A DNA stretch of 64,000 nucleotides, taken from NCBI RefSeq assembly GCF_011046245.1, contig NZ_CP049243.1, positions 92,790 to 156,789 of the forward strand. The letters run 5' to 3'. The position numbers and the translations under genes were made by a program. The notes under the pieces were generated by a model. That model was not told the DNA's origin, did no database searches, and saw only the letters and a program-made list of their open reading frames with translations. This DNA is from Allorhizobium pseudoryzae (GTDB lineage Bacteria; Pseudomonadota; Alphaproteobacteria; Rhizobiales; Rhizobiaceae). Positions 53,034 to 63,178 of the stretch are shown here, one piece after another. Each line of letters opens with the position of its first letter. The stretch's first letter is position 1.

Positions 53034-53558
53034 GTGTCGACAACAGCCAGTTTCAAAGAACTCGACGTCCGGCCCATCCTTCGTGACGGAGGTGAGCCAT
53101 TTCCCGCAATCATGGATGCAGTTCAGTCGTTAAAGCCAGGGGAAGGCTTGCGTCTGCTTGCGACCTTTCGCCCAGTGCCGCTGTTAAGCGTCATGGCGCG
53201 CCGTGGTTATTCGGCCGAGCTCAAGGAGTTGGATGGCGGCGAGTGGGAGGTTCTGTTTATCCCGGCTGCCGAGGCATCGCCAACGGTCCTCGTATCGTTG
53301 GGTGCCGAAGAAGCCGCTGCTTGGCCCGATCCGTTGTGGAGGATCGATCTCACTGAACAGGAGCCACCGGCTCCTATGGAGAAAGTTCTCTCGCTTATCG
53401 AGCTTATGGAGCCGGGCGAAGTGCTTTTCGCCGTGTTTTCAGAAGAGTCGCGCTTTCTTGGCGCCGAGTTGGAAAAACGCGGTCACCAATGGGTGGGCAA
53501 TCTCGATGCGTCAAAGCGTGCCTATCGCATGTTGATCCGAGTTGGCGGTGAGGCCTGA
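53034..53558 (+). CDS. Protein with two DUF2249 domains
   Basis: 174 residues from GTG 53034 (GGGAGG four bases upstream). First domain about 5-80 (LDVRPILRDGGEPFPAIMDA, LRLLATFRPVPLLSVMARRG), second about 95-170 (WRIDLTEQEPPAPMEKVLSL, LFAVFSEESRFLGAELEKRG). Function unknown; it may be a small-molecule or protein adaptor. Its 3' end overlaps the convergent nnrS gene by 37 bp. Confidence 0.72.
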   Translation: MSTTASFKELDVRPILRDGGEPFPAIMDAVQSLKPGEGLRLLATFRPVPLLSVMARRGYSAELKELDGGEWEVLFIPAAEASPTVLVSLGAEEAAAWPDPLWRIDLTEQEPPAPMEKVLSLIELMEPGEVLFAVFSEESRFLGAELEKRGHQWVGNLDASKRAYRMLIRVGGEA

Positions 53559-54766
53559 CGACCTTGTTGCCGCTGAACGTGGCACAGGAGAACTGCATTG
53601 TCGCTTAGAAAGCATACAAGGGCGGCAATCCAGAAAAGGCCAGACGTTGCGATAAGTGCCCCATAGTATCCCGGAACGATGTCGGCTGCGGTGCGGCCGC
53701 TTGCTGCGAGCAGCAAGAGTGGGACGGACAGCCGTTGACACCAAGAGAACTTTTCATCTCGACCCGTATGAAGCCGGATCGAACGATTCATGATCGCAAT
53801 CATCATTCCGGTGACGGCTCCGATAGCAAGAAGATGCATTGCAGCGAGCGGGCCGAGTATATCGAGCGCGGTTGCCGCAATTCCCAGCAGGCCGAGAGGG
53901 ATGAAGCCGTAGCAGACCTGCATCGCTGCGATCATGGACGATCGTAGGATGATTGGCCTGAACCATCTACTTGCGCGGACGAAGTGCGAGCCGGCTGCCA
54001 CAAGTGCCAAGATTGCCGTGAGTGGGCCGGCCAGCTCAAAGGTCCAGGCCGTCGCAGCAATGAGAGTGGCAATAAGGACGAAACGATCGATCACGCGATT
54101 TCCGGGGGCGAGGCGTGGCCTGCCTGCCTGGGCAAGCCAGTTGTTTGTAAAGCTCGGGATGAGCTTGCTCGCGGTCGCCGTGATCAACAGGACATAGACT
54201 GAAAGGCCTGCCCGCGCCCAGGCCCCCACATCCCCTCCTGTCATGGCAACGATGTGGAATCCGGCATTGATCAGGGCGAGAGACGTGAGGCAAAGGATTG
54301 GCTTCGCATCCGCGACCCTCCTCGCAACCCATACTTCCCTCACGCAGAAATACGCGAAGAGTGGAAGGAAGATCCAATCGATCAGGAGTGTGATCAGGGC
54401 AGTTGTGTCTGCGACCATCAGCATGGAGATGCGGCCGGCAATCCAGGTGAGGACGAGGCAACCAAGCGGCTTGCCTGACAGTGGAAAGCGTCCGGTCCAG
54501 TTTGGAACTGTTGTCATCAAGTATCCGACCAGAACTGCCGGCATGAAGCCGAACAAAAGTTCATGCGCGTGCCAGACGGATGGACCATAGACTTCCGCCA
54601 CCTGGAGCCAGCCGTTCATCGCGCAAATCCAGATTGTGACCGTCGCGATGGCCCACAGAGACGCCCCTAGATAGAAGGGCCGAAACCCATAGGACAGCAG
54701 GGCGAGACCGTCGCGTTGGAGGCCTCGCGGGATCCCGCGACTGGTCGATTGTTCCTTATGGCCCAT
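53522..54766 (-). CDS. nnrS: NnrS-family heme/copper membrane protein, copy 3
   Basis: 414 residues from ATG 54766 (MGHKEQSTSRGIPRG); longer in-frame starts would include the regulatory box. About 12 membrane segments with LLSYGFRPFYLGASLWAI, WHAHELLFGFMPAVLVGYLM, VPNWTGRFPLSGKPLG and IMNRSIRLHTGRD, a closer match to canonical NnrS than copy 2. It is divergent from nirK across a canonical FNR-type box, so it is likely induced with nitrite reduction. Confidence 0.9.
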   Translation of the reverse strand: MGHKEQSTSRGIPRGLQRDGLALLSYGFRPFYLGASLWAIATVTIWICAMNGWLQVAEVYGPSVWHAHELLFGFMPAVLVGYLMTTVPNWTGRFPLSGKPLGCLVLTWIAGRISMLMVADTTALITLLIDWIFLPLFAYFCVREVWVARRVADAKPILCLTSLALINAGFHIVAMTGGDVGAWARAGLSVYVLLITATASKLIPSFTNNWLAQAGRPRLAPGNRVIDRFVLIATLIAATAWTFELAGPLTAILALVAAGSHFVRASRWFRPIILRSSMIAAMQVCYGFIPLGLLGIAATALDILGPLAAMHLLAIGAVTGMMIAIMNRSIRLHTGRDEKFSWCQRLSVPLLLLAASGRTAADIVPGYYGALIATSGLFWIAALVCFLSDNAVLLCHVQRQQGRQASPPTRINMR

Positions 54767-54826
54767 GGAAGCGGTTCTCAAAAAATTTTCGATTGATCCT
54801 GCCTGAGAGATCTTCAGGCAAAGTAA

Positions 54827-54840
54827 TTGATCTCGATCAA
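54827..54840. promoter_or_regulatory. Canonical FNR/NnrR box between nnrS and nirK
   Basis: TTGATCTCGATCAA, a perfect inverted repeat with consensus FNR half-sites TTGAT. It is 61 bp from the nnrS start and 157 bp from the nirK start. The best-matching box in the window. Confidence 0.8.
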
Positions 54841-54996
54841 AGGGCTGCAGTAAATCTATTATTTGGTCGGCGGCTGAATGACGCACTGATTACTCAGCAG
54901 CTCATTGTTCCAAGCCAAATAGAACGGCGTGTCATGAAGTAAAACAATGTCAACAGTTAGAGCGAAACGCTCGCTGCCGGACAAGGAGAAAAGATC

Positions 54997-56136
54997 ATGA
55001 CCCAGTGCCTGAATTTGACCAGAAGAACAATGCTTGCGGGGGCTGTCTTTGCAAGCGCGCTTGTGCCCGTTCTGACCGGGACAGTGGCACGCGCCGAAGG
55101 CGGCGACATCAAGACCAACGCCGCAGCCGTTGCCGCAGACATCGCTAAGCTGGAGCGAGTGAAGGTCGATCTTATCGCACCTCCCTTCGTCCATGCGCAT
55201 GCTCAGAAGGCCGAAGGCGGGCCGAAGGTAGTCGAGTTCACGCTCACCATTGAGGAAAAGAAGATCGTCATTGATGACGCTGGCACCGAAGTGCATGCCA
55301 TGACTTTCAACGGTTCGGTCCCCGGTCCCATGATGGTCGTTCATGAAGGCGACTATGTTGAGCTGACGCTGATCAACCCCGACACCAACACGCTGCAACA
55401 CAATATCGACTTCCATTCGGCAACCGGTGCGCTTGGCGGCGGTGCGCTGACTCTGGTCAATCCGGGCGAAACGGCGGTCCTGCGTTTCAAGGCCACCAAG
55501 GCAGGCGTCTTCGTCTACCATTGTGCACCTCCCGGCATGGTGCCGTGGCACGTCACCTCGGGCATGAATGGCGCGATCATGGTCCTGCCGCGTGAAGGTC
55601 TGAAAGACCACAAGGGCAATGATCTGCCTTATGACAAGGTATATTATGTAGGCGAGCAGGACTTTTATGTCCCCAAGGGTGCCGACGGCAATTACAAGAA
55701 ATACGAGAGTGCCGGCGACGCCTATTCGGATGTGCTCGAAGTGATGAACACGCTGACCCCGAGCCACATCGTCTTCAATGGCGCGGTCGGAGCGCTGACA
55801 GGCGACAATGCGATGACGGCTGAAGTCGGTGACCGGGTCTTGATCCTGCATTCGCAGGCCAATCGTGACACCCGTCCGCACCTGATCGGCGGCCATGGTG
55901 ATTATGTGTGGGCGACCGGCAAGTTTGCCAACCCGCCAGAGCTCGACCAGGAAACCTGGTTCATCCCTGGTGGTGCTGCCGGCGCGGCCTACTACACCTT
56001 CCAGCAGCCGGGCATCTACGCCTATGTGAACCACAACTTGATCGAAGCCTTCGAAAAGGGTGCCGCCGCCCACTTCAAGGTCACCGGCGACTGGAACGAC
56101 GATCTGATGACCGCCGTGGTGAAGCCGGAAAGCTGA
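54997..56136 (+). CDS. nirK: Copper-containing nitrite reductase (NirK)
   Basis: 379 residues with a twin-arginine signal ([16 protein letters not shown]). Two cupredoxin domains. Type 1 copper ligands are H135, C176, H185 and M190; type 2 ligands are H140, H175 and H346; the catalytic pair is D138 and H295. It reduces nitrite to NO in the periplasm. All residues of an active enzyme are present, and the sequence around C176 ([14 protein letters not shown]) is the class I type. AAGGAG precedes the ATG. Confidence 0.97.
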   Translation: MTQCLNLTRRTMLAGAVFASALVPVLTGTVARAEGGDIKTNAAAVAADIAKLERVKVDLIAPPFVHAHAQKAEGGPKVVEFTLTIEEKKIVIDDAGTEVHAMTFNGSVPGPMMVVHEGDYVELTLINPDTNTLQHNIDFHSATGALGGGALTLVNPGETAVLRFKATKAGVFVYHCAPPGMVPWHVTSGMNGAIMVLPREGLKDHKGNDLPYDKVYYVGEQDFYVPKGADGNYKKYESAGDAYSDVLEVMNTLTPSHIVFNGAVGALTGDNAMTAEVGDRVLILHSQANRDTRPHLIGGHGDYVWATGKFANPPELDQETWFIPGGAAGAAYYTFQQPGIYAYVNHNLIEAFEKGAAAHFKVTGDWNDDLMTAVVKPES

Positions 56137-56149
56137 CCCTCGTGAACGC

Positions 56150-56174
56150 ACGGGGTGCTTGTTGAGCACCCCGT
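56150..56174 (+). other. Stem-loop between nirK and nirV
   Basis: ACGGGGTGCT (56150-56159), loop TGTTG, AGCACCCCGT (56165-56174): a perfect 10-bp stem 14 bp after the nirK stop. No T run follows. It probably ends or protects most nirK transcripts while allowing some read-through into nirV. Confidence 0.6.
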
Positions 56175-56205
56175 GAACTTCCTCTCTAACTCGTTGGAAA
56201 TCGCC

Positions 56206-57102
56206 ATGCCCGGCGCCGTTCTCACCCCCAGGCCGTCCAATTCTATAGGCTCAGTGCTACTGCCACTTCTGCTCATCAGTGCTCTGTCCACCGCAGTCGT
56301 GTTCCAGTCAGGCATCGTCCGGCTGAATGGCGGCGCCGAACTGTCGCCGCCTCCAACCATCTCGGTGGCACCAGGCAGTTTCGTCTATCGTCAGCCTGGC
56401 GAATTCTACCGCGCTGGATACGCCGTCGATGGGCCGAAGGCTGACCTTTCCATGACGTCGCCCGTCACCATTATGAAGTATCAGGTCAGCACCCAGGACT
56501 ACGATGCCTGCGTTGCCGACAGTGCGTGCCCGGCCCGGGAGTCGACCACCCCATCGCGCCCTGACATGCCGGCAACCGGCGTGAGCCATGACGATGCGAC
56601 ACTTTATGCCCGGTGGTTTTCGGAAAAGAGCGGGGGGATCTGGCGCCTGCCGAGTGACGTTGAGTTGGCCTTTGCCGCTGGTGAAAAGTTTCCGGATGAC
56701 GCCCTTGGTATAGATCCGGACAATAGGAACCCGGCCTTGCGCTGGCTTGCCGACTACGAGCGCGAGGCGGCACGCAAGCGATCCAAAGATCCGGAGCCGC
56801 TTCCCTATGGAAGCTTCGGCGAAAGCGAGCATGGCCTTGCCGATTTTGCCGGCAATGTCTGGGAATGGACGACGACCTGCAATCGACGTGTCGATCTCGT
56901 CAAGGAAGGGCAGCCAGTCACTACCGAAGCCTGCGGCGTCTACATAGCCGCCGGAAAACACAGATCGCCGTTGAGCTCGTTCATACGCGACCCCAAAAGC
57001 GGTGGCTGTTCTGTCGGAGTTCCCCCTGATCATGTCGGCTTCCGACTAGTCGAAGATCGTCGCTGGTACGCTCCTTTACTCTTTTCGATCGGTGCCTTGT
57101 GA
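56206..57102 (+). CDS. nirV: NirV, formylglycine-generating-enzyme-like protein
   Basis: 298 residues from ATG 56206 (GGAAA upstream); an earlier TTG start lies inside the stem-loop and is rejected. One N-terminal membrane segment (about 12-32) and a FGE-sulfatase domain: FVYRQPGEFYRAGYAVDG, GIWRLPSDVELAFAAG, GLADFAGNVWEWTTTCNR and GVPPDHVGFRLVEDRRW. NirV accompanies NirK in many denitrifiers; its biochemical function is not settled. Confidence 0.9.
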   Translation: MPGAVLTPRPSNSIGSVLLPLLLISALSTAVVFQSGIVRLNGGAELSPPPTISVAPGSFVYRQPGEFYRAGYAVDGPKADLSMTSPVTIMKYQVSTQDYDACVADSACPARESTTPSRPDMPATGVSHDDATLYARWFSEKSGGIWRLPSDVELAFAAGEKFPDDALGIDPDNRNPALRWLADYEREAARKRSKDPEPLPYGSFGESEHGLADFAGNVWEWTTTCNRRVDLVKEGQPVTTEACGVYIAAGKHRSPLSSFIRDPKSGGCSVGVPPDHVGFRLVEDRRWYAPLLFSIGAL

Positions 57103-57196
57103 GGTAGGTTGCCCCTCGATTTGGACACTCGCCACAGCCACTATTGGGTATTCGGGGCCCTGAGAGTGCGCGTTGTTGGCGGGAGAGGGATTTGTT

Positions 57197-57898
57197 TTGA
57201 AACTTGATCGAACGATCATCAAGTCTCTGTCATTATTCGACAAGATGACCGATGACGAGTTGGACGCGCTGCTTGTTCCAGCGCAGACCCGGCGGCTGCC
57301 GATCGGGGAGTCCGTATTTGAACAGGGACAGCCCGCCTCATATTTCTTCTTACTCCTGCATGGTCGCCTCAAGGTCACCCAGGTGACGAGCGCCGGTCAA
57401 CAGATCATCGTGCGTGTCGTTCATCCCGGCGACCTGTTTGGGTTCGCTAAGGCTCTGCAACGACACGACTATCCAGGCACTGCACTTGCCGCTGCTGAAA
57501 GCATCGTTCTGTCCTGGCCAACAGAGTTGTGGCCGAAATTCGTAGAGCGAAATCCAAGACTTGCCGTCAGTGCAATGGAGACGATCGGACAGAGGCTAGA
57601 GGAAGCGCATGTCCGCATTCGCGAAATGTCCACGCAAGAAGTCGAGAAGAGAGTTGCGCATACCGTGTTGAGGTTGGCGCAAAAGGCTGGTCGCTCGGAG
57701 GCTGCGGGAATACGGATCGATTTCCCGATCTCAAGGCAGGACATTGCCGAGATGACCGGAACGACAATTCATACGGTGTCGCGCATTTTTAGTTCATGGG
57801 AGAGCAAGGGCCTGATCGAAGGCGGTCGGCAGAAACTCCTGGTGCGCGATATGGCTGAACTTGCGTCGCTGGCGGATTCTCTTCCGGAGCGTCGATAA
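57197..57898 (+). CDS. nnrR: NnrR, Crp/Fnr-family regulator of denitrification
   Basis: 233 residues from TTG 57197, seven bases after GAGAGGG; an upstream TTG gives eight more residues. Cyclic-nucleotide-binding-like effector domain (about 10-120) with [14 protein letters not shown] and [10 protein letters not shown], and the C-terminal helix-turn-helix [19 protein letters not shown]. The recognition helix has HTVSR where FNR has ETVSR, as is common in NnrR. NnrR activates nir and nor genes in response to NO. No FNR-type cysteine cluster is present. Confidence 0.9.
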   Translation: MKLDRTIIKSLSLFDKMTDDELDALLVPAQTRRLPIGESVFEQGQPASYFFLLLHGRLKVTQVTSAGQQIIVRVVHPGDLFGFAKALQRHDYPGTALAAAESIVLSWPTELWPKFVERNPRLAVSAMETIGQRLEEAHVRIREMSTQEVEKRVAHTVLRLAQKAGRSEAAGIRIDFPISRQDIAEMTGTTIHTVSRIFSSWESKGLIEGGRQKLLVRDMAELASLADSLPERR

Positions 57899-57919
57899 TC
57901 AGGTTAAGCGTTGCCGTAC

Positions 57920-57933
57920 TTGATATTGCGCAA
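57920..57933. promoter_or_regulatory. NnrR/FNR-type box upstream of the pseudoazurin gene
   Basis: TTGATATTGCGCAA (TTG-N8-CAA) with an FNR-like left half and an NnrR-like GCGCAA right half, 69 bp before the pseudoazurin start. Confidence 0.7.
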
Positions 57934-58002
57934 AGAAGGCTTGTTCATCCTGGCCTATCACTTCTCCAACGGAACGAGGTATTCCTGTCCAAGGAGATGA
58001 AA

Positions 58003-58443
58003 ATGAAACTGCGTAGTGTAACAATGGCAGCCGTTCTTTTGCTTTCGGCCCCGGCGCTCTCGATCGCTGCCGATTTCGAAGTCAAGATGCTGAACAAAGG
58101 TGCAGAGGGTGCCATGGTGTTCGAGCCTGCCGGCTTGAAGATTGCCCCCGGTGACACCGTTACCTTCATCCCGACCGACAAGGGCCACAATGCCGAAATC
58201 ATCAAGGGCATGATCCCGGACGGTGCCGCAGAGTTCAAAGGCAAAATGAACGAAGAAATCAAGGTGACGTTCGACGTGCCGGGTCTCTACGGCGTAAAAT
58301 GCGCACCACATGTCGGCATGGGTATGGTCGCCGCGATCCTTGTTGGTGATGCTCCAGCCACCAACCTCGACGCCTTCAATGCTGCCAAGCTACCGAAAAA
58401 GGCCCGTGAGCGGATTGATGCAGCCGTTGCTGCGGCGCAGTAA
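58003..58443 (+). CDS. Pseudoazurin, blue-copper electron donor
   Basis: 146 residues from ATG 58003 (AAGGAG six bases upstream; the ATG two codons earlier abuts that site). Signal peptide about 1-22. Type 1 copper ligands H62 (KGHNAE), C100 and H103 (VKCAPH), and M108. Pseudoazurin carries electrons from the cytochrome chain to NirK in the periplasm. It lies between nnrR and the nap operon and ends in a strong terminator. Confidence 0.95.
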   Translation: MKLRSVTMAAVLLLSAPALSIAADFEVKMLNKGAEGAMVFEPAGLKIAPGDTVTFIPTDKGHNAEIIKGMIPDGAAEFKGKMNEEIKVTFDVPGLYGVKCAPHVGMGMVAAILVGDAPATNLDAFNAAKLPKKARERIDAAVAAAQ

Positions 58444-58471
58444 AGACGTGTGCTAGCTGATGTTGCTTGAT

Positions 58472-58505
58472 CGACGCCGCCGGGGTGTGATCCCCGGCGG
58501 CGTCG
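58472..58505. terminator. Bidirectional terminator between pseudoazurin and napC
   Basis: A perfect 14-bp GC-rich stem (58472-58485 with 58492-58505) around the loop TGTGAT. It separates convergent transcripts. A weak T-rich stretch follows on the plus strand. Confidence 0.8.
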
Positions 58506-58544
58506 GCATTTCTGGAGCGTGTTGATATGCGATCGATGCAAGCA

Positions 58545-59255
58545 TCAGATCCCGCCGTCAGCAAGAAGGCCGCTATGCGCTCGGTGAATCGCGTCTCGTA
58601 GCTCGTCGACCGGAGATGCGGTGGGCAGCTCTTTGCCTTCCAGCTCTTCCGGCACCTTCCAGCCGGGGTCGATGCCTTGCATGTTTGGTAGTTCGTGGGC
58701 GATGCCCTTGTGGCAGTCTATACACGTCGCCTTGCCGTTCAGGAGATAACGCGTGTGGATCTCTGCTGCGCGCTCCGTCTGTTTCGACAGGTCCATAGCA
58801 ACCGAGGAGTGGCAGTTTCTGCACTCAAGACTGTCATTAGCTTTCAGTCTCGCCCATTCGTGCTGCGCCAGCCGCAATCTCTCATCGAGGAATTTCTGAC
58901 GTGTATTGATCGTTCCGAAGATCTTGCCCCAGACTTCCTTCGAGGCCTGCATCTTTCGGGCAATCTTGTCCGTCCATTCGTGGGGCACATGACAATCCGG
59001 ACAGGATGCCCTGACACCGGAGCGGTTGGAGAAGTGGACGGTCCTCGTCATCTCCTCATACACATTGGTCTTCATTTCGTGACAACTGACGCAGAACTCC
59101 TCCGTATTAGTCAGTTCAAGTGCTGTGTTGAACGCACCCCAGAACATGACGCCGCCGACAAAGCCGCCGAGCGTCAGGAAGGCGAGGCTGAGCGTCGCCG
59201 CTGGCGTCGTCAGAACGCGCCATGTCCATGAGAGCAGGTTGCGGAGCCTCTGCAT
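58545..59255 (-). CDS. napC: NapC, tetraheme membrane quinol dehydrogenase
   Basis: 236 residues from ATG 59255. One N-terminal membrane anchor (about 15-42) and four heme sites: CVSCH, CPDCH, CRNCH and CIDCH. It oxidises ubiquinol and passes electrons to NapB/NapA. Last gene of napEFDABC. The family length is normal. Confidence 0.95.
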   Translation of the reverse strand: MQRLRNLLSWTWRVLTTPAATLSLAFLTLGGFVGGVMFWGAFNTALELTNTEEFCVSCHEMKTNVYEEMTRTVHFSNRSGVRASCPDCHVPHEWTDKIARKMQASKEVWGKIFGTINTRQKFLDERLRLAQHEWARLKANDSLECRNCHSSVAMDLSKQTERAAEIHTRYLLNGKATCIDCHKGIAHELPNMQGIDPGWKVPEELEGKELPTASPVDELRDAIHRAHSGLLADGGI

Positions 59256-59257
59256 TT

Positions 59258-59749
59258 CTAATGCTCCTCGCCCATCAGCTTGACTCCCATGTCGCTCATG
59301 TCGCGGAAGGTGTTGCCGACCAAGGGGTTGGTCTGCGCCTGGGGGACGTGACAGGCTGTGCAGAAATATCGTCTCGGCGAGACATCTGCCAACATCTGTC
59401 CCTCCCGCGTGATGTAATGGGTCACGCTGATCATGGGCGCACCGGACCCTTCCGTGAACTCGCGCTTGTGGCAGGAGAGACATCGGTTGGTATTGACCGA
59501 CAGTTGGTAGCCTTCGATCGAGTGTGGAATGATGGGAGGCTGGTCCGGATAAGCGCGCATCTTGCGCACGTCATCCACATTCCATTTCGGCAGGGGCTTT
59601 GCCGGAACGCTTTCCATCTGTTGGGGCGGGCCGGACAACTGCGGAACCGATTGAGCGACCACGCCACCACTGATGAGACAGGTTGCCAACAGGGCAGCGG
59701 CACCAAGTTGGCCTCTTGTCAGGCCACGGGAACGATCTTGACTGCGCAT
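59258..59749 (-). CDS. napB: NapB, diheme cytochrome c subunit of periplasmic nitrate reductase
   Basis: 163 residues. Signal segment (about 12-33) and two heme sites, CLSCH and CTACH, with conserved histidines such as THYITREG. It donates electrons to NapA. The start overlaps the napA end by 31 bp, an unusually long overlap that suggests coupling. Confidence 0.94.
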   Translation of the reverse strand: MRSQDRSRGLTRGQLGAAALLATCLISGGVVAQSVPQLSGPPQQMESVPAKPLPKWNVDDVRKMRAYPDQPPIIPHSIEGYQLSVNTNRCLSCHKREFTEGSGAPMISVTHYITREGQMLADVSPRRYFCTACHVPQAQTNPLVGNTFRDMSDMGVKLMGEEH

Positions 59750-62223
59750 TTTTTGAAATCCGTTTGTTTGGAGATCGGATCGGTGGCGTCAAGCGTCACC
59801 TTGTTGATCAACTGGCTGGCATCGAACCATGGAACGAAGATCACGCCAGGTGGCATGCGGTTGCGGCCGCGGGTCTCGACGCGTGTCCGCATCTCGCCGC
59901 GACGCGAAACGATGGTGATCTCTGCCCCCTGGTTGATCCCGCGTTTTCGCGCGTCGTCGGCGTTCATGAAGCAGCGGGCGCCGGGGAAGGCCTTGTAGAG
60001 TTCTGGCACCCTCATTGTCATCGAACCGGAATGCCAGTGCTCCAGCACCCGGCCTGTTACCAGCCAGAAATCGTATTCCTCATCCGGCGATTCGGCCGGC
60101 GGTTCATAGGGCACAGCCAGGATGACCGCACGTCCATCGGGTTTGCCGTAGAAGCGCACCCCTTCGCCGGGTTTGACATATGGGTCATAACCCTCCCGGT
60201 AGCGCCATTTGGTCTCCTTGCCGTCGATGACTGGCCAACGAAGGCCCCGTTCCTGATGGTAGACGTCGTAAGGTGCCAGGTCATGCCCATGTCCGCGCCC
60301 AAACTCCGCATATTCCTCGAAGAGGCCCTTCTGGAGATAAAAGCCAAATGCTTCGGCTTCGCGATTGGCATAGTCGGCGTCCACCTCTGAGAGGGGGTAT
60401 CGGTCCACCTTGCCATTGGCGAACAGCACCTCGAAAAGTGTTTTGCCGCGGTAGTCCGGGTTCTGCGCCAAGATCTCCTCGGTCCAGACTTCATCCGTCG
60501 TGAACCGTTTGGAAAACTCCACCAATTGCCATAGGTCCGAGCGCGCATCTCCTGGCGCATTGACCAGTTGATGCCAGACATGTGTTCGGCGCTCTGCATT
60601 GCCATAGGCTCCTTCCTTCTCGACCCACATGGCGGCCGGAAGAATGAGGTCGGCAGACATGGCGGTGATCGTGGGATATGCATCGGAGACGACAATGAAG
60701 TTGTCCGGGTTCCTGTAGCCGAGATAGGTCTCGTTGCTGGTATTGGGGGCCGCCTGGACGTTGTTGTTGACCTGAACCCAATAGAAGTTCAGCTTGCCGT
60801 CCTTCAGCATCCTGTCCTGTTCTACGGCATGGTATCCTGGTTTGTCGGGAAGAAGACCTTCCGGGAGCTTCCAGATCTCCTCTGCGTGATGTCGGTGCTC
60901 CGGATTGGTCACCACCATGTCTGCCGGCAGGCGATGCGCGAATGTGCCGACTTCGCGCGCCGTTCCACAGGCCGATGGTTGGCCTGTCAGTGAGAAGGGG
61001 CCGTTGCCCGGTTCAGAGATCTTCCCCGTGAGCAGATGCAGATTATAGATCATGTGGTTTGCCCAAACGCCGCGCGTGTGCTGATTGAAACCCATGGTCC
61101 AAAGAGACATGACCTTGGTTTCGGGGTTGGCATAGAGCTCGGCGAGTTGCTCCAGAAAGCCCGGATCGGACCCAGTCAGCTCGGCGACTTTTTCTAAAGT
61201 GTAAGCTGCGACAAAGGCCTTGAAACTGTCGAAGTCGATCGGCTCCATCTTGGTCGGGTCGCCTGCGTTCTTCGCCTTCATCTCGAGCGGATCGTCGGCG
61301 CGAAGACCATATCCGATATCGTCCACTCCCTTCATGAAGGTCGTGTGGGCGCGGACAAAGTCCTCGTTCACTCGACCGGTCGAGATGATGTGGTTTGCGA
61401 TATAGTTCATGATCGCCAGATCCGTGCTCGGCTTGAAGATGATCGGAACGTCGGCCAGATCCATGCTGCGGTGAGTGAAGGTCGAGAGCACTGCGACTTT
61501 TACATGCTCGTGACCCAGGCGCCGGTCTGCAAGGCGTGTCCACAGGATCGGGTGCATCTCCGCCATGTTGGAGCCCCAGAGCACGAAGGCATCGGCGTGT
61601 TCGAAGTCGTCATAGCAGCCCATGGGTTCATCCATGCCAAAGGTGCGCATGAAGGCATATGCGGCGGATGCCATGCAATGGCGGGCATTGGGGTCGAGGT
61701 TGTTGGAACGGAAGCCTGCCCGCATCAGCTTGGTCGCGGCATAGCCTTCGAAAATCGTCCACTGGCCGGAGCCGAACATACCGATCGCTGTTGGTCCCTT
61801 TTCGCGCAGAACCTTCTTGCATCGCTCGGCCATTATGTCGAACGCTTCGTCCCAGCTTACCGATTCGAATTCGCCGTCCTTGTCATATTGTCCGCCACGC
61901 TTGCGCAGGAGCGGTGTGCTCAGGCGATCCTCGCCATACATGATCTTTGAGAGGAAATAGCCCTTTATGCAGTTGAGGCCGCGGTTCACCTCGGCTTGCA
62001 TGTCGCCGTGTGTGGCGACGACCTGCCCTTCCTTAACGCCGACCATGACGCCACAGCCGGTGCCGCAGAACCGACAGGGCGCCTTGGACCATTTGATCTC
62101 GAGCGCCTCCACGCCACCAGGAACGGTCTGAGCATGGGCCGGCAAGCTAATGCCGGCGGTGGCTGCCGCAATCGCGGCAGCATGGGCCTTGAGCAGACTA
62201 CGCCGCGTCAGGTCTGTGTCCAT
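59719..62223 (-). CDS. napA: NapA, molybdopterin periplasmic nitrate reductase
   Basis: 834 residues. Twin-arginine signal ([17 protein letters not shown]). [4Fe-4S] ligands C50, C53, C57 and C85; the molybdenum ligand is C183 ([11 protein letters not shown]). A full-length bis-MGD oxidoreductase with the C-terminal dinucleotide-binding domain. It reduces nitrate to nitrite in the periplasm, first step of denitrification here. No membrane-bound Nar genes are in the window. Confidence 0.97.
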   Translation of the reverse strand: MDTDLTRRSLLKAHAAAIAAATAGISLPAHAQTVPGGVEALEIKWSKAPCRFCGTGCGVMVGVKEGQVVATHGDMQAEVNRGLNCIKGYFLSKIMYGEDRLSTPLLRKRGGQYDKDGEFESVSWDEAFDIMAERCKKVLREKGPTAIGMFGSGQWTIFEGYAATKLMRAGFRSNNLDPNARHCMASAAYAFMRTFGMDEPMGCYDDFEHADAFVLWGSNMAEMHPILWTRLADRRLGHEHVKVAVLSTFTHRSMDLADVPIIFKPSTDLAIMNYIANHIISTGRVNEDFVRAHTTFMKGVDDIGYGLRADDPLEMKAKNAGDPTKMEPIDFDSFKAFVAAYTLEKVAELTGSDPGFLEQLAELYANPETKVMSLWTMGFNQHTRGVWANHMIYNLHLLTGKISEPGNGPFSLTGQPSACGTAREVGTFAHRLPADMVVTNPEHRHHAEEIWKLPEGLLPDKPGYHAVEQDRMLKDGKLNFYWVQVNNNVQAAPNTSNETYLGYRNPDNFIVVSDAYPTITAMSADLILPAAMWVEKEGAYGNAERRTHVWHQLVNAPGDARSDLWQLVEFSKRFTTDEVWTEEILAQNPDYRGKTLFEVLFANGKVDRYPLSEVDADYANREAEAFGFYLQKGLFEEYAEFGRGHGHDLAPYDVYHQERGLRWPVIDGKETKWRYREGYDPYVKPGEGVRFYGKPDGRAVILAVPYEPPAESPDEEYDFWLVTGRVLEHWHSGSMTMRVPELYKAFPGARCFMNADDARKRGINQGAEITIVSRRGEMRTRVETRGRNRMPPGVIFVPWFDASQLINKVTLDATDPISKQTDFKKCAVKIVPVA

Positions 62224-62491
62224 TGATTAAACCCTCCTCCAAATTCTCTGCATGCTCAAAAACCATGTTTGCCGCCATGACATCCGGAAGGCCCGAAATG
62301 GCAGCGAGTGTCGCGCCCATCTCGCCACTGGATCTGCCCTCGATCACGATGACGATCTTGCCGCGTTCCGCGGCATGAACTTCGACGTCCGGCATCTCTG
62401 CCAATGCTTCGACAAGACGACCAGCGGCGGCCGGAGAGGTCAGAACGACAGCACTGGAAACATGGAAGCGTTCAGGGTTGCGCGTCGACAT
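62198..62491 (-). CDS. napD: NapD, NapA-specific chaperone
   Basis: 97 residues from ATG 62491 ([16 protein letters not shown]). The short ferredoxin-like fold has [21 protein letters not shown] and [17 protein letters not shown]. NapD binds the NapA signal peptide and proofreads export. It overlaps napA by 26 bp and napF by 20 bp. Confidence 0.88.
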   Translation of the reverse strand: MSTRNPERFHVSSAVVLTSPAAAGRLVEALAEMPDVEVHAAERGKIVIVIEGRSSGEMGATLAAISGLPDVMAANMVFEHAENLEEGLINGHRPDAA

Positions 62492-62972
62492 GAAAGCCAC
62501 TCCTCCCCGATAGGGAAATTGCGTTCGTTGGACAGTGGCTGATGCAGGCTCCGCAGCCGGTGCAGTCATCCTCTACAACTGAAGGATGCCATGGTCCGCC
62601 AGCGCGTGGACGAAACCGGATTGCGTCAGTCGGACAATGGTCGCGGCATGACTGACAGTCGACGCTGTTGAGCGCCAGGCAATGCGGTTGCACCTGTGCC
62701 TTGTGGGGAATGGAGAGTTCGGCGCCGAAGAAGACATCCGCGTGCGGACAGTGTTCGCGACATTGGCCGCAAAAATCGCATCCGCCGGATGAGAAATCCA
62801 GTGCCGGTATGCCGGACTGCATCGAGATGATCGACTGCGGACAGTGATCAACGCATGCGCTGCATTGATCGCAGGTCTCTTCTACCGGACGTAAGAGACC
62901 CGGTGGCAGGATGCGGAGTTCTTGCCTGATCTGTCCTCGAAGGAGGGCTCGCCGCGAAAGTGAGGTCACCAT
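62472..62972 (-). CDS. napF: NapF, polyferredoxin accessory protein
   Basis: 166 residues with four iron-sulfur motifs: CDQCSACVDHCP, CDFCGQCREHCP, the incomplete CQSCRDHCP (with an extra upstream cysteine, HCLALNSVDC) and CTGCGACISHCP. NapF is cytoplasmic and assists iron-sulfur insertion into NapA before export. Confidence 0.93.
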   Translation of the reverse strand: MVTSLSRRALLRGQIRQELRILPPGLLRPVEETCDQCSACVDHCPQSIISMQSGIPALDFSSGGCDFCGQCREHCPHADVFFGAELSIPHKAQVQPHCLALNSVDCQSCRDHCPTDAIRFRPRAGGPWHPSVVEDDCTGCGACISHCPTNAISLSGRSGFHVDAQP

Positions 62973-62983
62973 GGCCTCCTCGC

Positions 62984-63178
62984 TTAAGCTGGAGGACCGG
63001 GTGGACCGGCGATGATCTGGTACATCCAGACCATGAAGCCGAAGCCTCCAACGGCCGCTACCGCAAGGATCGGCCAGATGCCAAAGGCGAGGATAAAAAA
63101 TGTCACAAGCTCTGATCGGCGCCGTATACGACGGTCCGAGGCAGGTAGCGGGGTCGAATTCTCGATGCTGTGATGCAC
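62984..63178 (-). CDS. napE: NapE, small membrane protein of the nap operon
   Basis: 64 residues from GTG 63178 (GGAGG seven bases upstream); an upstream start gives nine extra residues without a better site. One membrane segment, ELVTFFILAFGIWPILAVAA and beyond, matches NapE. Function unknown. First gene of napEFDABC; no TTG-N8-CAA box lies in the 190 bp upstream. Confidence 0.88.
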   Translation of the reverse strand: MHHSIENSTPLPASDRRIRRRSELVTFFILAFGIWPILAVAAVGGFGFMVWMYQIIAGPPGPPA

